Shown one piece after another: positions 54,192 to 63,116 of a DNA stretch of 64,000 nt (its first letter is position 1; each line of letters starts with the position of its first letter). A program made the translations under genes and the position numbers. A model generated the notes under the pieces. It was not told where the DNA came from. It ran no database searches and was given only the letters and a program-made list of their open reading frames with translations. The DNA is taken from NCBI GenBank assembly GCA_016790635.1, contig JAEUOR010000002.1, positions 124,001-188,000 on the forward strand. Reading direction: 5' to 3'. Source of the DNA: Burkholderiales bacterium (GTDB lineage Bacteria > Pseudomonadota > Gammaproteobacteria > Burkholderiales > JAEUOS01).

Positions 54192-55109
54192 ATGATCGCG
54201 GGAAAACACGAGACAGCGCTGCCGGCGGCGTCGCCGCCATTCGACCGCTGCACAGAAGACATCGGCAACATCGTCGAGTTCGGTCACGTGAACCTGCGCG
54301 TACCGGACCAGCAGATCGCGATCCTCTTCTACGTGACCGGCCTGGGACTGACGCGAGACCCTTATCTGGTGACCGGGGTGGACAACGCCTGGATCAATGT
54401 CGGCACCTGCCAGTTCCACCTGCCGGTCGGGCCGGCGCAGGTGTTGAACGGCCGCGTCGGCCTGGTGATGCCGGACCTGGACGCCCTTGCCCTGCGCCTG
54501 GAACGCGTCGCGCCAAGGCTTGCCGGCACCCGTTTCGCGGTCGCTCGCGCGGATACGGCAATCGACCTCACCTGTCCGTGGGGCAATCGCCTGCGCGTGC
54601 ATGCGCCGGATGCGGCCCGCTTCGGCCGGATCGTCCTCGGCATGCCCTACGTCGAGATCGACGTCGCGCCCGGAAGCGCGGCCGGGATCGCGCGCTTTTA
54701 CCGCGAGGTGCTGGCCGCACCCGTGACGACCGCTACCGATGCCGACGGTCCATTTGCGCGCGTCGCCACCGGGCTCAACGGCAGCCTCGTCTATCGGGAG
54801 ACCGAACGCGAGCTGCCGGCCTATGACGGGCACCACGTGCAGATCACAGTCGCCGACTTCTCCGGGGTGCACCGGCGCCTCATGGAGCGCGGCCTGATCT
54901 CCGAGGAGAGCGACCAGAGCCAGTATCGTTTTGTCGACATCGTGGACCCGCGCGATGGCGCGCGCCTTTGCATGCTGGAGCACGAGGTACGCAGCATGCG
55001 CCACCCGATGTACGCGCGACGCCTGGTGAATCGTGATCCTGCGATCACCAACCGCTCGTTCTCGGCCGGGCACGAAACCGGTCTGTGGCAGATGCCGCCG
55101 GAAGGCTGA
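54192..55109 (+). CDS. Two-domain VOC-family protein (extradiol-dioxygenase-like)
   Basis: A 305-residue protein with two VOC units (about 30-145 and 155-265). Candidate ligands are His in EFGHVNLRV, His in YDGHHVQITVAD and Glu in LCMLEHEVR. The first strand of the second unit has Glu instead of His (YVEIDVAP). The C-terminal tail RNPAITN-like segment (NRDPAITNRSFSAGHE) is a feature of several VOC proteins annotated as dioxygenases. It may be a metal enzyme, but substrate and activity are unknown. It stands alone, convergent with the glycosyltransferase gene. Confidence 0.78.
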   Translation: MIAGKHETALPAASPPFDRCTEDIGNIVEFGHVNLRVPDQQIAILFYVTGLGLTRDPYLVTGVDNAWINVGTCQFHLPVGPAQVLNGRVGLVMPDLDALALRLERVAPRLAGTRFAVARADTAIDLTCPWGNRLRVHAPDAARFGRIVLGMPYVEIDVAPGSAAGIARFYREVLAAPVTTATDADGPFARVATGLNGSLVYRETERELPAYDGHHVQITVADFSGVHRRLMERGLISEESDQSQYRFVDIVDPRDGARLCMLEHEVRSMRHPMYARRLVNRDPAITNRSFSAGHETGLWQMPPEG

Positions 55110-55146
55110 ATTCGGCGGACGAGGCGAATTCGCCAGACCGTCGTGC

Positions 55147-55884
55147 CTATTCGAACCTGCCGGACAGAACGACATCCTCGTAGGGCTTGGCGCACGCCAT
55201 GAAGCGCTGCCACACCCGCTTGCCCCATTCCTGGAAATGCGGGATGTCGCTTTTTTCGCGCCAGCTCATTCCCTCGAAGTGTTCGACGTACTCCGGCAGG
55301 GTGTCAGCCACCTGGCCGACCTTGAGTCCCAGTGCCAGGCAATCCTCGAGCAGCGTCGAACCCACGTCGTAGTGCTTGCGCCCGTCGTTGTCCTGCAATG
55401 GCAGATTTGAAAAAAATCCCTGGCTCCCGGTCGACTCGATGCGTTTCTGGTCGTGGTAGCGCAGGCCGTGCTTTTTCAGCGTGGCCCGGTTGATGAAGCA
55501 GCAATAGGGCGCCACCCTGGAGTAGAGGTCGTAGCCGCCGCGCGACTCCTGCACTTCGCCCATCAAGGTCAGGTCCTCCGACCTGAATTGGTCGTACAGG
55601 GGGGAGACATCGTCATGAAAGATGATGTCGGTGTCGATCAGGAGAACATGCTTGGTGTCGATGTTCGCTAGGCCCAAATCCACCGAAGGGGAATGGGTCC
55701 CGCCGGGGTTGGCGAGATGGCGAATACCATTGGCACGCAGCAGGTCGCGGGTCGCCTCGTCGCGCGAGTTCTCAACCACCAGGAGTCGATGCTTACCCGG
55801 ATGATGGGCAAGGAAGGACCTGAGCATCGCGACAGTGATCTCCGGGGTCTCGTAGGAGCAGGTCAGGAGAGTCAGGTCTTGCAT
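55147..55884 (-). CDS. GT2-like glycosyltransferase
   Basis: A 245-residue protein with a GT-A fold: LTLLTCSYETPEITVAMLRSF at the start, LLVVENSRDEATRDLL, and a DxD metal motif Asp84-Thr-Asp86 in VLLIDTDIIF. Six cysteine or aromatic-rich segments follow (APYCCFINRATLKKHGL). It probably transfers a sugar from a nucleotide donor. It is a single gene, 25 nt after the stop of the dehydrogenase on the same strand, with no polysaccharide genes nearby. Confidence 0.75.
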   Translation of the reverse strand: MQDLTLLTCSYETPEITVAMLRSFLAHHPGKHRLLVVENSRDEATRDLLRANGIRHLANPGGTHSPSVDLGLANIDTKHVLLIDTDIIFHDDVSPLYDQFRSEDLTLMGEVQESRGGYDLYSRVAPYCCFINRATLKKHGLRYHDQKRIESTGSQGFFSNLPLQDNDGRKHYDVGSTLLEDCLALGLKVGQVADTLPEYVEHFEGMSWREKSDIPHFQEWGKRVWQRFMACAKPYEDVVLSGRFE

Positions 55885-55909
55885 GGTTGCGTCGAGCGAT
55901 GCGCGGTCT

Positions 55910-56893
55910 TCACGATCCGCTGCGTCGGGCCCTGCGTGGTGTCGCAGCCTTCGCGCCGCTGCGGCGCGGCCGGGGCGCAGCGGTCGGGCGCTGCGGTGCG
56001 CCGGCCATGCGTTCGAGGACGGCGTAGACGGCGCCGGTATCGTCCTTGGCCAGCCCCTGGGCCAGCGCAGCGCTGTAGAGAGGTACGGTGGCGGCGAAGA
56101 GCGGCGCCGGTGTTTCCGTTGCAAGGAGCGCGTCGTGGATCAGGCGCATGTCCTTTTGCCAGAGCGCCATCGACATGGTCGCCTTGTCCCAGGTGCGTTC
56201 GACCATCATCGGCCCGCGCACCTGGAACATGCGCGACGAGCCGGCGCCGTCGCCGATGACCTTGAGCACCGTTGCCGCGTCCAGACCCGAGCGCACTCCC
56301 ATCAGGAGCGCCTCGGCGGCGGACACGTTGTGGATCGCCACCAGCAAGTTGGCCACCAGCTTCATGCGCATGCCGTTGCCGAACGCGCCAAGGTTGAAGT
56401 GCGAGCGCGCGAAGCCTTCGAAGACCGGCGCCATGGCGCGGATCGCGCGCCCATCGCCGCTGGCGTAGACCGACAGGTCGCCGCTCCTGGCCTGCGCTCC
56501 GGTGCCCGAAAGCGGGCAATCGAGCAGGGTGATGCCGCAGCGCGCCAGCGCGTCGCGTGCGGCAAGCTTGGCCTCGATCGGCAGGGTGCCGGTCTCGGCG
56601 GCGATGACGCCGCGCACGCCGGCGCGCGCCAGGTTCGCGCACACCGCTTCGAGCGCCGCCACCGAAGGCAGGGACAGGATCAGGAATGCCGAGGAGCGCG
56701 CGACCTCGACCGCGTCGCGCAGTGGTGTGCCGCCGGCGCGACGCAACGCCGCGCGCGCGGCGCCGACCGGGTCGCAGCCGCTCACGGCGAAGCCTGCCTT
56801 GACCAGGTTGGCAGCCATGGCCCCGCCCATGGCACCCAGGCCGATCACGCCCACGCGCCGCTTGCCGTCCGTTGTCGTGCGCCTGCCCGCCAT
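55910..56893 (-). CDS. 3-Hydroxyisobutyrate dehydrogenase-family protein
   Basis: A 327-residue NAD(P)-dependent beta-hydroxyacid dehydrogenase. The dinucleotide fold is VGVIGLGAMGGAMAANLVKAGF, the substrate motif is DCPLSGTGAQARSGDLSVYASG, and the catalytic Lys is in GNGMRMKLVANLLVAIHNVSAAEAL. The C-terminal 25 residues are Arg/Pro/Ala-rich and probably disordered. It is divergent from the Gfo/Idh gene across 71 nt containing AATTGAG direct repeats. Confidence 0.9.
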   Translation of the reverse strand: MAGRRTTTDGKRRVGVIGLGAMGGAMAANLVKAGFAVSGCDPVGAARAALRRAGGTPLRDAVEVARSSAFLILSLPSVAALEAVCANLARAGVRGVIAAETGTLPIEAKLAARDALARCGITLLDCPLSGTGAQARSGDLSVYASGDGRAIRAMAPVFEGFARSHFNLGAFGNGMRMKLVANLLVAIHNVSAAEALLMGVRSGLDAATVLKVIGDGAGSSRMFQVRGPMMVERTWDKATMSMALWQKDMRLIHDALLATETPAPLFAATVPLYSAALAQGLAKDDTGAVYAVLERMAGAPQRPTAAPRPRRSGAKAATPRRARRSGS

Positions 56894-56906
56894 GAGTCCT
56901 CCGCTT

Positions 56907-56929
56907 AATTGAGCTTTTGATAAATTGAG
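56907..56929. promoter_or_regulatory. AATTGAG direct repeats in a divergent promoter
   Basis: AATTGAG occurs at 56907-56913 and again at 56923-56929, 16 nt apart, in the AT-rich spacer between the divergent dehydrogenase and Gfo/Idh genes. This is a possible regulator site. Confidence 0.35.
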
Positions 56930-56964
56930 ATTAGCATACGTGCCTTTGCCCAACGGAGTGGCAC

Positions 56965-57990
56965 ATGGCAGGAGGCAGGTTGCGGGTGGCGGTCGTCGGG
57001 TACGGCTGGTGGGGACGCACCATCGTGCGCACCCTGGCCGAAAGCGGCCTGATCGAGGTGGCGGCGGTGGTCGAGACCGATGCGGACGCGGCGGCCATGG
57101 CGCGCGCCGATGCCGCCGGAGCCTTCCGGGTCCTGCCCGATTTCGCGTCCGCGTTGTCCGACGCGAGCCTCGCGGCGGTGGTGCTGTGCACGCCGCACAA
57201 GGCGCACGCGGCGCAGATCGTCGCCGCCGCGCAGGCGGGCAAGCATGTGTTCTGCGAAAAGCCGCTCACGCTTTCTCTCGGCGATGCACAGGCGGCGGTG
57301 GCTGCGTGCCGCGCGGCCGGCGTGGTGCTGGGTATCGGGCACGAGCGGCGCTTCGAGCCGGCCGTGCTCGATCTGCGTCGCCGCATCGCCGCCGGAGAGC
57401 TCGGCACGCTGCTGCAGGTTGAGGCCAACTTCAGCCAGGACAAGTTTCTTGCCATGAAGCCGGACAACTGGCGCCTGTCGCCGTTGCACGCTCCGGTCGG
57501 CCCGCTATCCGCCACCGGCATTCATCTGGTCGACCTGGCGATCGCCATCCTCGGCCCGGCGGAGTCGGTGTGGGCGCGGCTGGCCACGCGTGGCAGCGAG
57601 TTCGCCAATGGCGACACCCTGGGCGTGATGCTGGGGTTCGCCGGCGGCGCCAATGCACTCGTCAGCGCGATCCTGGCGACGCCTTTCGAAGGCCGCTTTG
57701 CGGTTTATGGCTCGCGCGGCTGGGTCGACATTCGCGACCGTACGCACCCGGAAAGCCCGACCGGCTGGGACGTGACCACCTGCCTGCGCGGCGCGGAGCG
57801 GGTCACCGCATTCGTCGCGCCGCATGGCGCGGTGCGCGCCAACCTCGAGGCGTTCGCACAAGCGGCGCAGGGCGGCGCGGCCTATCCGGTCACTCAGGCG
57901 GAAATGCTCGCCAACGTCGCGGCGCTCGAAGCCATCATGCGCTCGGTAGCGTCCGGACGGGTGGAGCCGGTGGAGAGGACAGGACCATGA
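56965..57990 (+). CDS. Gfo/Idh/MocA-family oxidoreductase
   Basis: A 341-residue NAD(P)-dependent oxidoreductase with the Rossmann motif VAVVGYGWWGRTIVRTL, the conserved EKP motif (HVFCEKPLTLS) carrying the catalytic Lys, and the substrate-domain GIHLVDLAIAILG with the catalytic His. It would oxidise a sugar- or cyclitol-like hydroxyl. Its stop overlaps the next VOC gene (ATGA), so they are coupled. Confidence 0.9.
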   Translation: MAGGRLRVAVVGYGWWGRTIVRTLAESGLIEVAAVVETDADAAAMARADAAGAFRVLPDFASALSDASLAAVVLCTPHKAHAAQIVAAAQAGKHVFCEKPLTLSLGDAQAAVAACRAAGVVLGIGHERRFEPAVLDLRRRIAAGELGTLLQVEANFSQDKFLAMKPDNWRLSPLHAPVGPLSATGIHLVDLAIAILGPAESVWARLATRGSEFANGDTLGVMLGFAGGANALVSAILATPFEGRFAVYGSRGWVDIRDRTHPESPTGWDVTTCLRGAERVTAFVAPHGAVRANLEAFAQAAQGGAAYPVTQAEMLANVAALEAIMRSVASGRVEPVERTGP

Positions 57991-58769
57991 CCATGCGCAT
58001 TCGCCAGATCGTTTTCGCAGCCGCCGACCTCGCTGCCACCCGCGCGCAGTTGAAGGAGTTGCTCGCGCTCGACGCGCCCTACGCCGACCCCGGGGTCGGT
58101 GAATTCGGCCTCGACAATGCGGTATTCGCGTTGGGCGACCAGTTCATCGAGATCGTCTCGCCGATCACCGGCGACACCGCCTGCGGCCGTCACCTCGTGC
58201 GGCGCGGCGACAGCGGCTACATGGTGATCCTGCAGACCGACGACATCGACGAAGTGCGATCCCGCATGCAGTTCCTCGGTGTGCGTGCCATCTGGCAAAA
58301 GGACCTGGACGACATCCGCGCCATGCATCTGCACCCCAAGGATATCGGCGGGTCGATCGTCAGCATCGACGAACCGAGGCCGCCGGCAAGCTGGCGCTGG
58401 GGCGGTCCGGATTGGCGCGTGCAGGACGGCGCGGCGGGCCGGCAGCGGGTCGTTGGCGTGACCATCGAGGCGCATGACCCGGGCGCCATGGCGCGGCGCT
58501 GGGCCGAGGTCCTGGGCCTGGGCGCGGCGCACGAGGAGGGTGCGCTCTGGCGACTGCCTTTGCATGAAGGCGTGATCGACTTCGTTCGTGCTGACGCGCG
58601 CGGCGAAGGTGTGGCCGGCTACACGCTCGCGGTGGCAGACCCGGCCGCGGTCTTGCAGCGGGCGCGGCGCCTGGCGCTCGTCGTGAGCGGGCAGAACGTG
58701 CGGCTGATGGGTGTGGAGGTCGGGCTGCGCTCGCTCGACTCGCTGGGCGCCGAACGAGCGCCCGCCTAG
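57987..58769 (+). CDS. VOC-family (glyoxalase-like domain) protein
   Basis: A 260-residue protein. The N-terminal half RIRQIVFAAADLAATRAQLKELL and LGDQFIEIVSPI fits a glyoxalase-like VOC unit, and a second degenerate unit follows from about residue 150 (RVVGVTIEAHDPGAMARRW). Several typical ligand positions are not His or Glu, so metal binding is uncertain. It is coupled to the Gfo/Idh gene. Confidence 0.78.
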   Translation: MTMRIRQIVFAAADLAATRAQLKELLALDAPYADPGVGEFGLDNAVFALGDQFIEIVSPITGDTACGRHLVRRGDSGYMVILQTDDIDEVRSRMQFLGVRAIWQKDLDDIRAMHLHPKDIGGSIVSIDEPRPPASWRWGGPDWRVQDGAAGRQRVVGVTIEAHDPGAMARRWAEVLGLGAAHEEGALWRLPLHEGVIDFVRADARGEGVAGYTLAVADPAAVLQRARRLALVVSGQNVRLMGVEVGLRSLDSLGAERAPA

Positions 58770-58782
58770 CAGATCGGCGATT

Positions 58783-59823
58783 TCAGCCGGGCGCGGAAAT
58801 GGCGCCCACCGCCTGGAACAGCGCGCGGATCGAGTCGGCCTCGATGCCGCGTGTGATGAAAACCAGCCGGGTGCGCCTGTCTTCACTCGGCCAGCGATCC
58901 AGCGTCACCGGCGGGTGGAAGATGTGCTGGACACCCTGCACGACCACGGGCCTGCCTTCGACATTGACGATGCCCTTGACGCGCAGCATGTCCGGTCCGC
59001 GCAGGTTGGTGAGAAGTTGGAGGGCGGCGGCGAAGGCATCCCAGGTGAAAGGGGTGTCGAAGCGCAAGGACAGGGTGCCGATGCGCTGGTCGTGGCGCGC
59101 AGCGCGCGCGCCCAGGTAACGCTCGCCGGCTTCGCCTGCCGCATCGAGCGTCTCGCCCAGAAAGCGCGTGGTGGCCGCGCTCGCGCGCGCGCTGCCCAGG
59201 CCCAGGCCGATGAGTTCGGCGGGGTCGATCTCGCCGTGCACGACATCGACGATGTCGGCATGCCGGTTGATGGCTTGCACGGCTGCCTTCAGGTCCTGCA
59301 CGGCTTCCGGGCTGGCGAGGTCGCTCTTGGTTACCAGGACGCGGTCGGCCAGCGCGACCTGCTTCTCGGCTTCGGGCTGCCCTGCCAGCAGGTGTGCACC
59401 GTTGACCGCGTCGAGCAGGGTTACGACGCCGTCCAGCCGGTATTGCGCTTCAAGCAGGGAGTCGGAGACCATGGTCTGCACGACCGGTGCCGGATCGGCC
59501 AGGCCGGTGGTTTCGACGATGACGCGGTCGAAATCGGCGATGCGCCCGGCGCGGCGGTCGTTGAAGAGGGCCCGCAGGGTCTCCTGCAGGTCGGTGCGCA
59601 CCGTGCAGCACAGGCAGCCGTTGGCGAGCAGGGTGACGTTCTCGGATGACTGGGTGACGAGGTCGTGATCGATGCCGATCTCGCCGACTTCGTTGATCAC
59701 CACCGCCACCCGATTCATGTCCGGGTGGCGCACCAGTCGGGAGATGAGGGTGGTCTTGCCGCTGCCGAGGAAGCCCGTGATGAGCGTCAGCGGGATCTTG
59801 CCGGCCAGTGCATCGCGGTCCAT
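58783..59823 (-). CDS. COG0523 (CobW/ZNG1-type) GTPase, putative metallochaperone
   Basis: A 346-residue P-loop GTPase. Walker A is GFLGSGKT (17-24), the metal-binding CxCC motif is Cys70-Leu-Cys72-Cys73 (GCLCC), the later TKSD is the guanine-specificity motif, and a CobW C-terminal domain starts near residue 245. Family members deliver zinc, cobalt or other metals to client proteins. It follows the beta-propeller gene by 26 nt on the same strand. A link to the zinc group at 13.5-19 kb is possible but unproven. Confidence 0.9.
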   Translation of the reverse strand: MDRDALAGKIPLTLITGFLGSGKTTLISRLVRHPDMNRVAVVINEVGEIGIDHDLVTQSSENVTLLANGCLCCTVRTDLQETLRALFNDRRAGRIADFDRVIVETTGLADPAPVVQTMVSDSLLEAQYRLDGVVTLLDAVNGAHLLAGQPEAEKQVALADRVLVTKSDLASPEAVQDLKAAVQAINRHADIVDVVHGEIDPAELIGLGLGSARASAATTRFLGETLDAAGEAGERYLGARAARHDQRIGTLSLRFDTPFTWDAFAAALQLLTNLRGPDMLRVKGIVNVEGRPVVVQGVQHIFHPPVTLDRWPSEDRRTRLVFITRGIEADSIRALFQAVGAISAPG

Positions 59824-59849
59824 GGCTGCGGGCAGTGGCGGGAAGGCTG

Positions 59850-61103
59850 CTAGATGTTCATCTCGAGCACATACAGGCCGCCGGCGAAGCGGTCCTGCGT
59901 GTAGACGATGCGCCGGTCGTCGACGAAGCAATCGTTCAACTGGATCGCGCCGGCCGGGGAGAGCGGCGGCGCGCCCGGCACGTAGTAGGCGATCTCCTCG
60001 ACCTGGTAGGGGTTGCTGGTGTCGTAGACACGCACACCGGCGTTGAAGAACGTGCCGACGATGATGGTGTCGGAAGAGAACGAGGTCTCGACCGGCAGGT
60101 TCTCGTGCAGGTTGTGCGCGCCAAAGCGCCCGCCGCGCTTCAGGAACGCATCCACCGGTGCCGGCGGAAAGGTGCCGATCGGCACCGGGTTGTCCTCGCG
60201 TCGTGCATCGAGCATCCACACCAGCTTGGGCCAGTCTGCGCCGTTGTCGCGCACGCATTCGTCGGAGACGACCCACAGGTCGCGCGAGAACAGCGGCAGG
60301 ATGGTGTGGATGAAGCCGTTGAAGGGCGGCGAATGGTTCCAGCGCGAAGCCACTCTGATGTTCGACAGGTCGGAAATGTCGAGCACGAAGGCGCCGCCGT
60401 CGATGTAGCCGATGTAGGCGCGGTCGGGTCGCTGCGGGAAGACGTTGGTGTTGTGGGCGCGAAAGCCGGTGTCGAACTGCCGGGGCAGGCGCTCCGGCGG
60501 CGGCGCCGCGTCCCCCTCGCGTGTGCCCGGATACCACCAACGCCCGGCCTCGACCGGACGCGCCGGGTTGGAGACATCCAGCACGCGGTAGAACTGGTCG
60601 TCCAGCGGGTTGCGCGGCTGGAAGTCGGGCGCGCCCGACGCCATGTGCACGGTCTTGCCATCAACGAACCACACGGCATGCACGCCGCGTGAATGCGGCC
60701 CCGAGCAATCGAAGTGCGAAATCAGCTTCGGCGCCTCCGGAGTGCCGATGTCGAACAGGTCCACGCCCGCCGGCCGCATGCCGGCTTCCTGGGTCTGGTA
60801 GGCCACCGCCATGAGGTCGCCGACCACATCCAGGGAGTTCGATCGCACCCTTGCGTGCGGCAGGTCGGTCTGCACGACCAGCTTGGGCGCCCTGGGGTCG
60901 GTCACGTCCACGGCGGTGAAATTCTTCGGCGCGGACTCGTGTGCCATCCACAGGATGCGCCGGCCGTCGCGGGTCTTCTGCATCGCCATGCCTTCACCCA
61001 TGCCGCCGAAGCCGGCGAGCTCATGGTGGGCGAGAAGCTTCATGTTGCGGGCAAGCGTCTGGTCGGCGCGAGAGGCTTGCGAGGGTGTGCTGAGGGTGGC
61101 CAT
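59850..61103 (-). CDS. LVIVD-repeat beta-propeller protein
   Basis: A 417-residue protein with repeated strands of the LVIVD type (NFTAVDVTDPRAPKLV, GVDLFDIGTPEAPKLI, FYRVLDVSNPARPVEA, AFVLDISDLSNIRVAS, GVRVYDTSNPYQVEEI). There is no signal peptide, so it is probably cytoplasmic. Many His and Asp residues (HNLHENLP, HSRGVHAVW) could form a metal site. Function is unknown. It is transcribed together with the COG0523 GTPase, which may load its metal. Confidence 0.8.
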   Translation of the reverse strand: MATLSTPSQASRADQTLARNMKLLAHHELAGFGGMGEGMAMQKTRDGRRILWMAHESAPKNFTAVDVTDPRAPKLVVQTDLPHARVRSNSLDVVGDLMAVAYQTQEAGMRPAGVDLFDIGTPEAPKLISHFDCSGPHSRGVHAVWFVDGKTVHMASGAPDFQPRNPLDDQFYRVLDVSNPARPVEAGRWWYPGTREGDAAPPPERLPRQFDTGFRAHNTNVFPQRPDRAYIGYIDGGAFVLDISDLSNIRVASRWNHSPPFNGFIHTILPLFSRDLWVVSDECVRDNGADWPKLVWMLDARREDNPVPIGTFPPAPVDAFLKRGGRFGAHNLHENLPVETSFSSDTIIVGTFFNAGVRVYDTSNPYQVEEIAYYVPGAPPLSPAGAIQLNDCFVDDRRIVYTQDRFAGGLYVLEMNI

Positions 61104-61216
61104 GGCGGCGTTCTTGTTTATTTAGCAAGCGATAATATAGACTACCTCGCGCCGCGGCTCCGACCAGGTTTTGCCCGTGCCGGGAGCGGGCACCAACACC
61201 ATTCCAAGGAGACACG

Positions 61217-62200
61217 ATGAAGATCACGCAAATTGCCGCCGCGGCGAGCCGCCTGGTGGTGTTGATGTCGGCGGCCGTCGCCCTCTCGACGGCGCAGGCG
61301 CAGAACTTTCCCGTGAAGCCGGTCAAGCTCATCGTGACCTACCCGGTGGGCGGCAGTTCGGACCTGATGGCGCGCATCATGGGCCAGAAACTCTCCGAAC
61401 ACTGGGGCCAGCCGGTGGTCGTCGAGTCCAAGCCCGGCGCCGCCGGTTCGATCGGCATGGAGTTCGCCGCGCGCCAGCCCAACGACGGCTACACCTTCGT
61501 CATCGGCAACCTCGGCCCGGCGGCGGTCAACCCGCTGATCACCAAGGTTCCCTACAACATGGACCGCGACTTCATTGCCGTGTCGCTGACCGCAACCGGG
61601 CCCAACATCCTGGTGGTCCCCGCCTCGTCCCCCTACAAGTCGCTGGGTGAACTGGTTGGCGCCGCGCGTGCGAAGCCCGGGGCGATCAATTTCGCCACCA
61701 GCGGTCCCGGCAGCATGTCGCACCTTGCGGGTGAACTGATGATGCGCCAGGCCGGCATCAAGATGGCGCAGATTCCCTACAAGGGCGGTGGCCAGGCGGT
61801 CGTCGACGTGCTCGCCGGCCAGGTGCAGATGATCGTCTCGGACGCGCTGCCGGTGGCGCAGCACATCAAGTCCGGCAAGCTGCGCCCGCTGGCGATCACG
61901 AGTGGTCGGCGTTCCCCGCACTGGCCGGATATCCCGACCTTCGCCGAGGGGGGGCTGAACGGCATCGTGGCGGTCAACTGGTGGGGGGTGTTCCTGCCGG
62001 CCGGCACGCCGCAGGCGGTTGTCAACAGCTATCTCGCGGCGCTGGTCAAGACCCAGGCCGACCCGGACCTGAAGGAACGCTTCAACGGCCTGGGCGTGGA
62101 TGCGCAGGTGAGCACGCAGGAGGAGTTCCGCACCTTCCTGGCCGCCGAGCGCGCCATGTACGCCAAGCTCGTCGCCGACAACAACATCAAGGCGGAGTGA
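61217..62200 (+). CDS. Bug/TctC-family substrate-binding protein (6)
   Basis: A 327-residue protein with a signal peptide ending AQAQ and the motifs FPVKPVKLIVTYPVGGSSDLM, SKPGAAGSIGMEFAA, IPYKGGGQAVVDVLAGQVQ and FAEGGLNGIVAVNWWGV (first block shortened: KPVKLIVTYP). It has a good CAAGGAG ribosome site. It starts a plus-strand group with a deacetylase-like gene (2-nt gap) and a TetR regulator, and is divergent from the beta-propeller gene across an AT-rich promoter. Confidence 0.92.
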   Translation: MKITQIAAAASRLVVLMSAAVALSTAQAQNFPVKPVKLIVTYPVGGSSDLMARIMGQKLSEHWGQPVVVESKPGAAGSIGMEFAARQPNDGYTFVIGNLGPAAVNPLITKVPYNMDRDFIAVSLTATGPNILVVPASSPYKSLGELVGAARAKPGAINFATSGPGSMSHLAGELMMRQAGIKMAQIPYKGGGQAVVDVLAGQVQMIVSDALPVAQHIKSGKLRPLAITSGRRSPHWPDIPTFAEGGLNGIVAVNWWGVFLPAGTPQAVVNSYLAALVKTQADPDLKERFNGLGVDAQVSTQEEFRTFLAAERAMYAKLVADNNIKAE

Positions 62201-62202
62201 GC

Positions 62203-63111
62203 GTGTCCGCCATTCCCGGCGTCGATGAGTCAGGGCTGCCGAGCCGGCGGGTGCCGTATTCGGCCATCGTCGATCGGCCGGCCCTGGTTGGCCCGGACGG
62301 CGCGCGCTTGCTGGTGTGGATCATCGTCAATGTCGAGCACTGGAGCATGGAGCGCGCGATGCCGCGCATGGTGCTCTCGCCGCCCATGGGCCAGCCGCTC
62401 AAGCCCGACCTGCCCAACTGGGCCTGGCACGAGTACGGCATGCGTGTCGGCTACTGGCGCCTGCACGAGGCGCTGGCCGCGCGCGGCATCGTGCCGACGC
62501 TCGCCATCAACGGCGTGGTGTGCAGGAGCTATCCGCGCATCGCCACGGCCGCCAGGGATGCCGGCTGGGAATTCATGGGCCACGGCTACGTGCAGGGGCC
62601 GATGCACGCGCTGCCCGACCAGCGCGCGGCGATCGCCGACACCGTCGCCGCGATCCGCGATTTCACGGGGCGCGCGCCGAAGGGTTGGGAAAGCCCCGGC
62701 CTGACCGAGACCGCCGAGACCATCGACCACCTCTCCGAGGCCGGTATCGAGTACGTTGCCGACTGGGTGTTCGACGACCAGCCGGTGTGGATCCCGGCCA
62801 AGCCGCGTCCGGTGCTTTCGGTGCCCTATAGCGTGGAGGTCAACGACATTCCGATGATGGTGCTGCAAAGCCACAGCGGGGAGGAGCTTTTCCTGCGCGG
62901 CGTGGCGCAATGCGATCGCCTGTGGGCCGAGGGCGAGCGCATCACGCGGGTCATGGCCATCAGCGTGCATCCCTACATCACCGGTGTGCCGCACCGCATC
63001 GGCGCCTTCGAGCGCCTGCTGGACAACGTCGCGGCGCGTCCCGGCGTCGCCATCCGCACCGGCGAAGCGATCGCCGACTGGTACCGCGCCCAGGTGCCGG
63101 CGCCAAAGTAA
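62203..63111 (+). CDS. Polysaccharide-deacetylase-family hydrolase (PuuE/allantoinase-like)
   Basis: A 302-residue NodB-type barrel protein. The segments NVEHWSMERAMPR, WHEYGMRVGYWRLHEALAARGI, WEFMGHGYVQGPMHALPDQ and HPYITGVPHRI are typical of the PuuE/chitin-deacetylase-like hydrolases that act on amides such as allantoin rather than on polysaccharide. Metal ligands are probably the Asp/Glu-His set in these segments. GTG 62203 is the first plausible start, 2 nt after the Bug stop. The Bug protein probably imports the substrate. Confidence 0.86.
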   Translation: MSAIPGVDESGLPSRRVPYSAIVDRPALVGPDGARLLVWIIVNVEHWSMERAMPRMVLSPPMGQPLKPDLPNWAWHEYGMRVGYWRLHEALAARGIVPTLAINGVVCRSYPRIATAARDAGWEFMGHGYVQGPMHALPDQRAAIADTVAAIRDFTGRAPKGWESPGLTETAETIDHLSEAGIEYVADWVFDDQPVWIPAKPRPVLSVPYSVEVNDIPMMVLQSHSGEELFLRGVAQCDRLWAEGERITRVMAISVHPYITGVPHRIGAFERLLDNVAARPGVAIRTGEAIADWYRAQVPAPK

Positions 63112-63116
63112 GCGGC

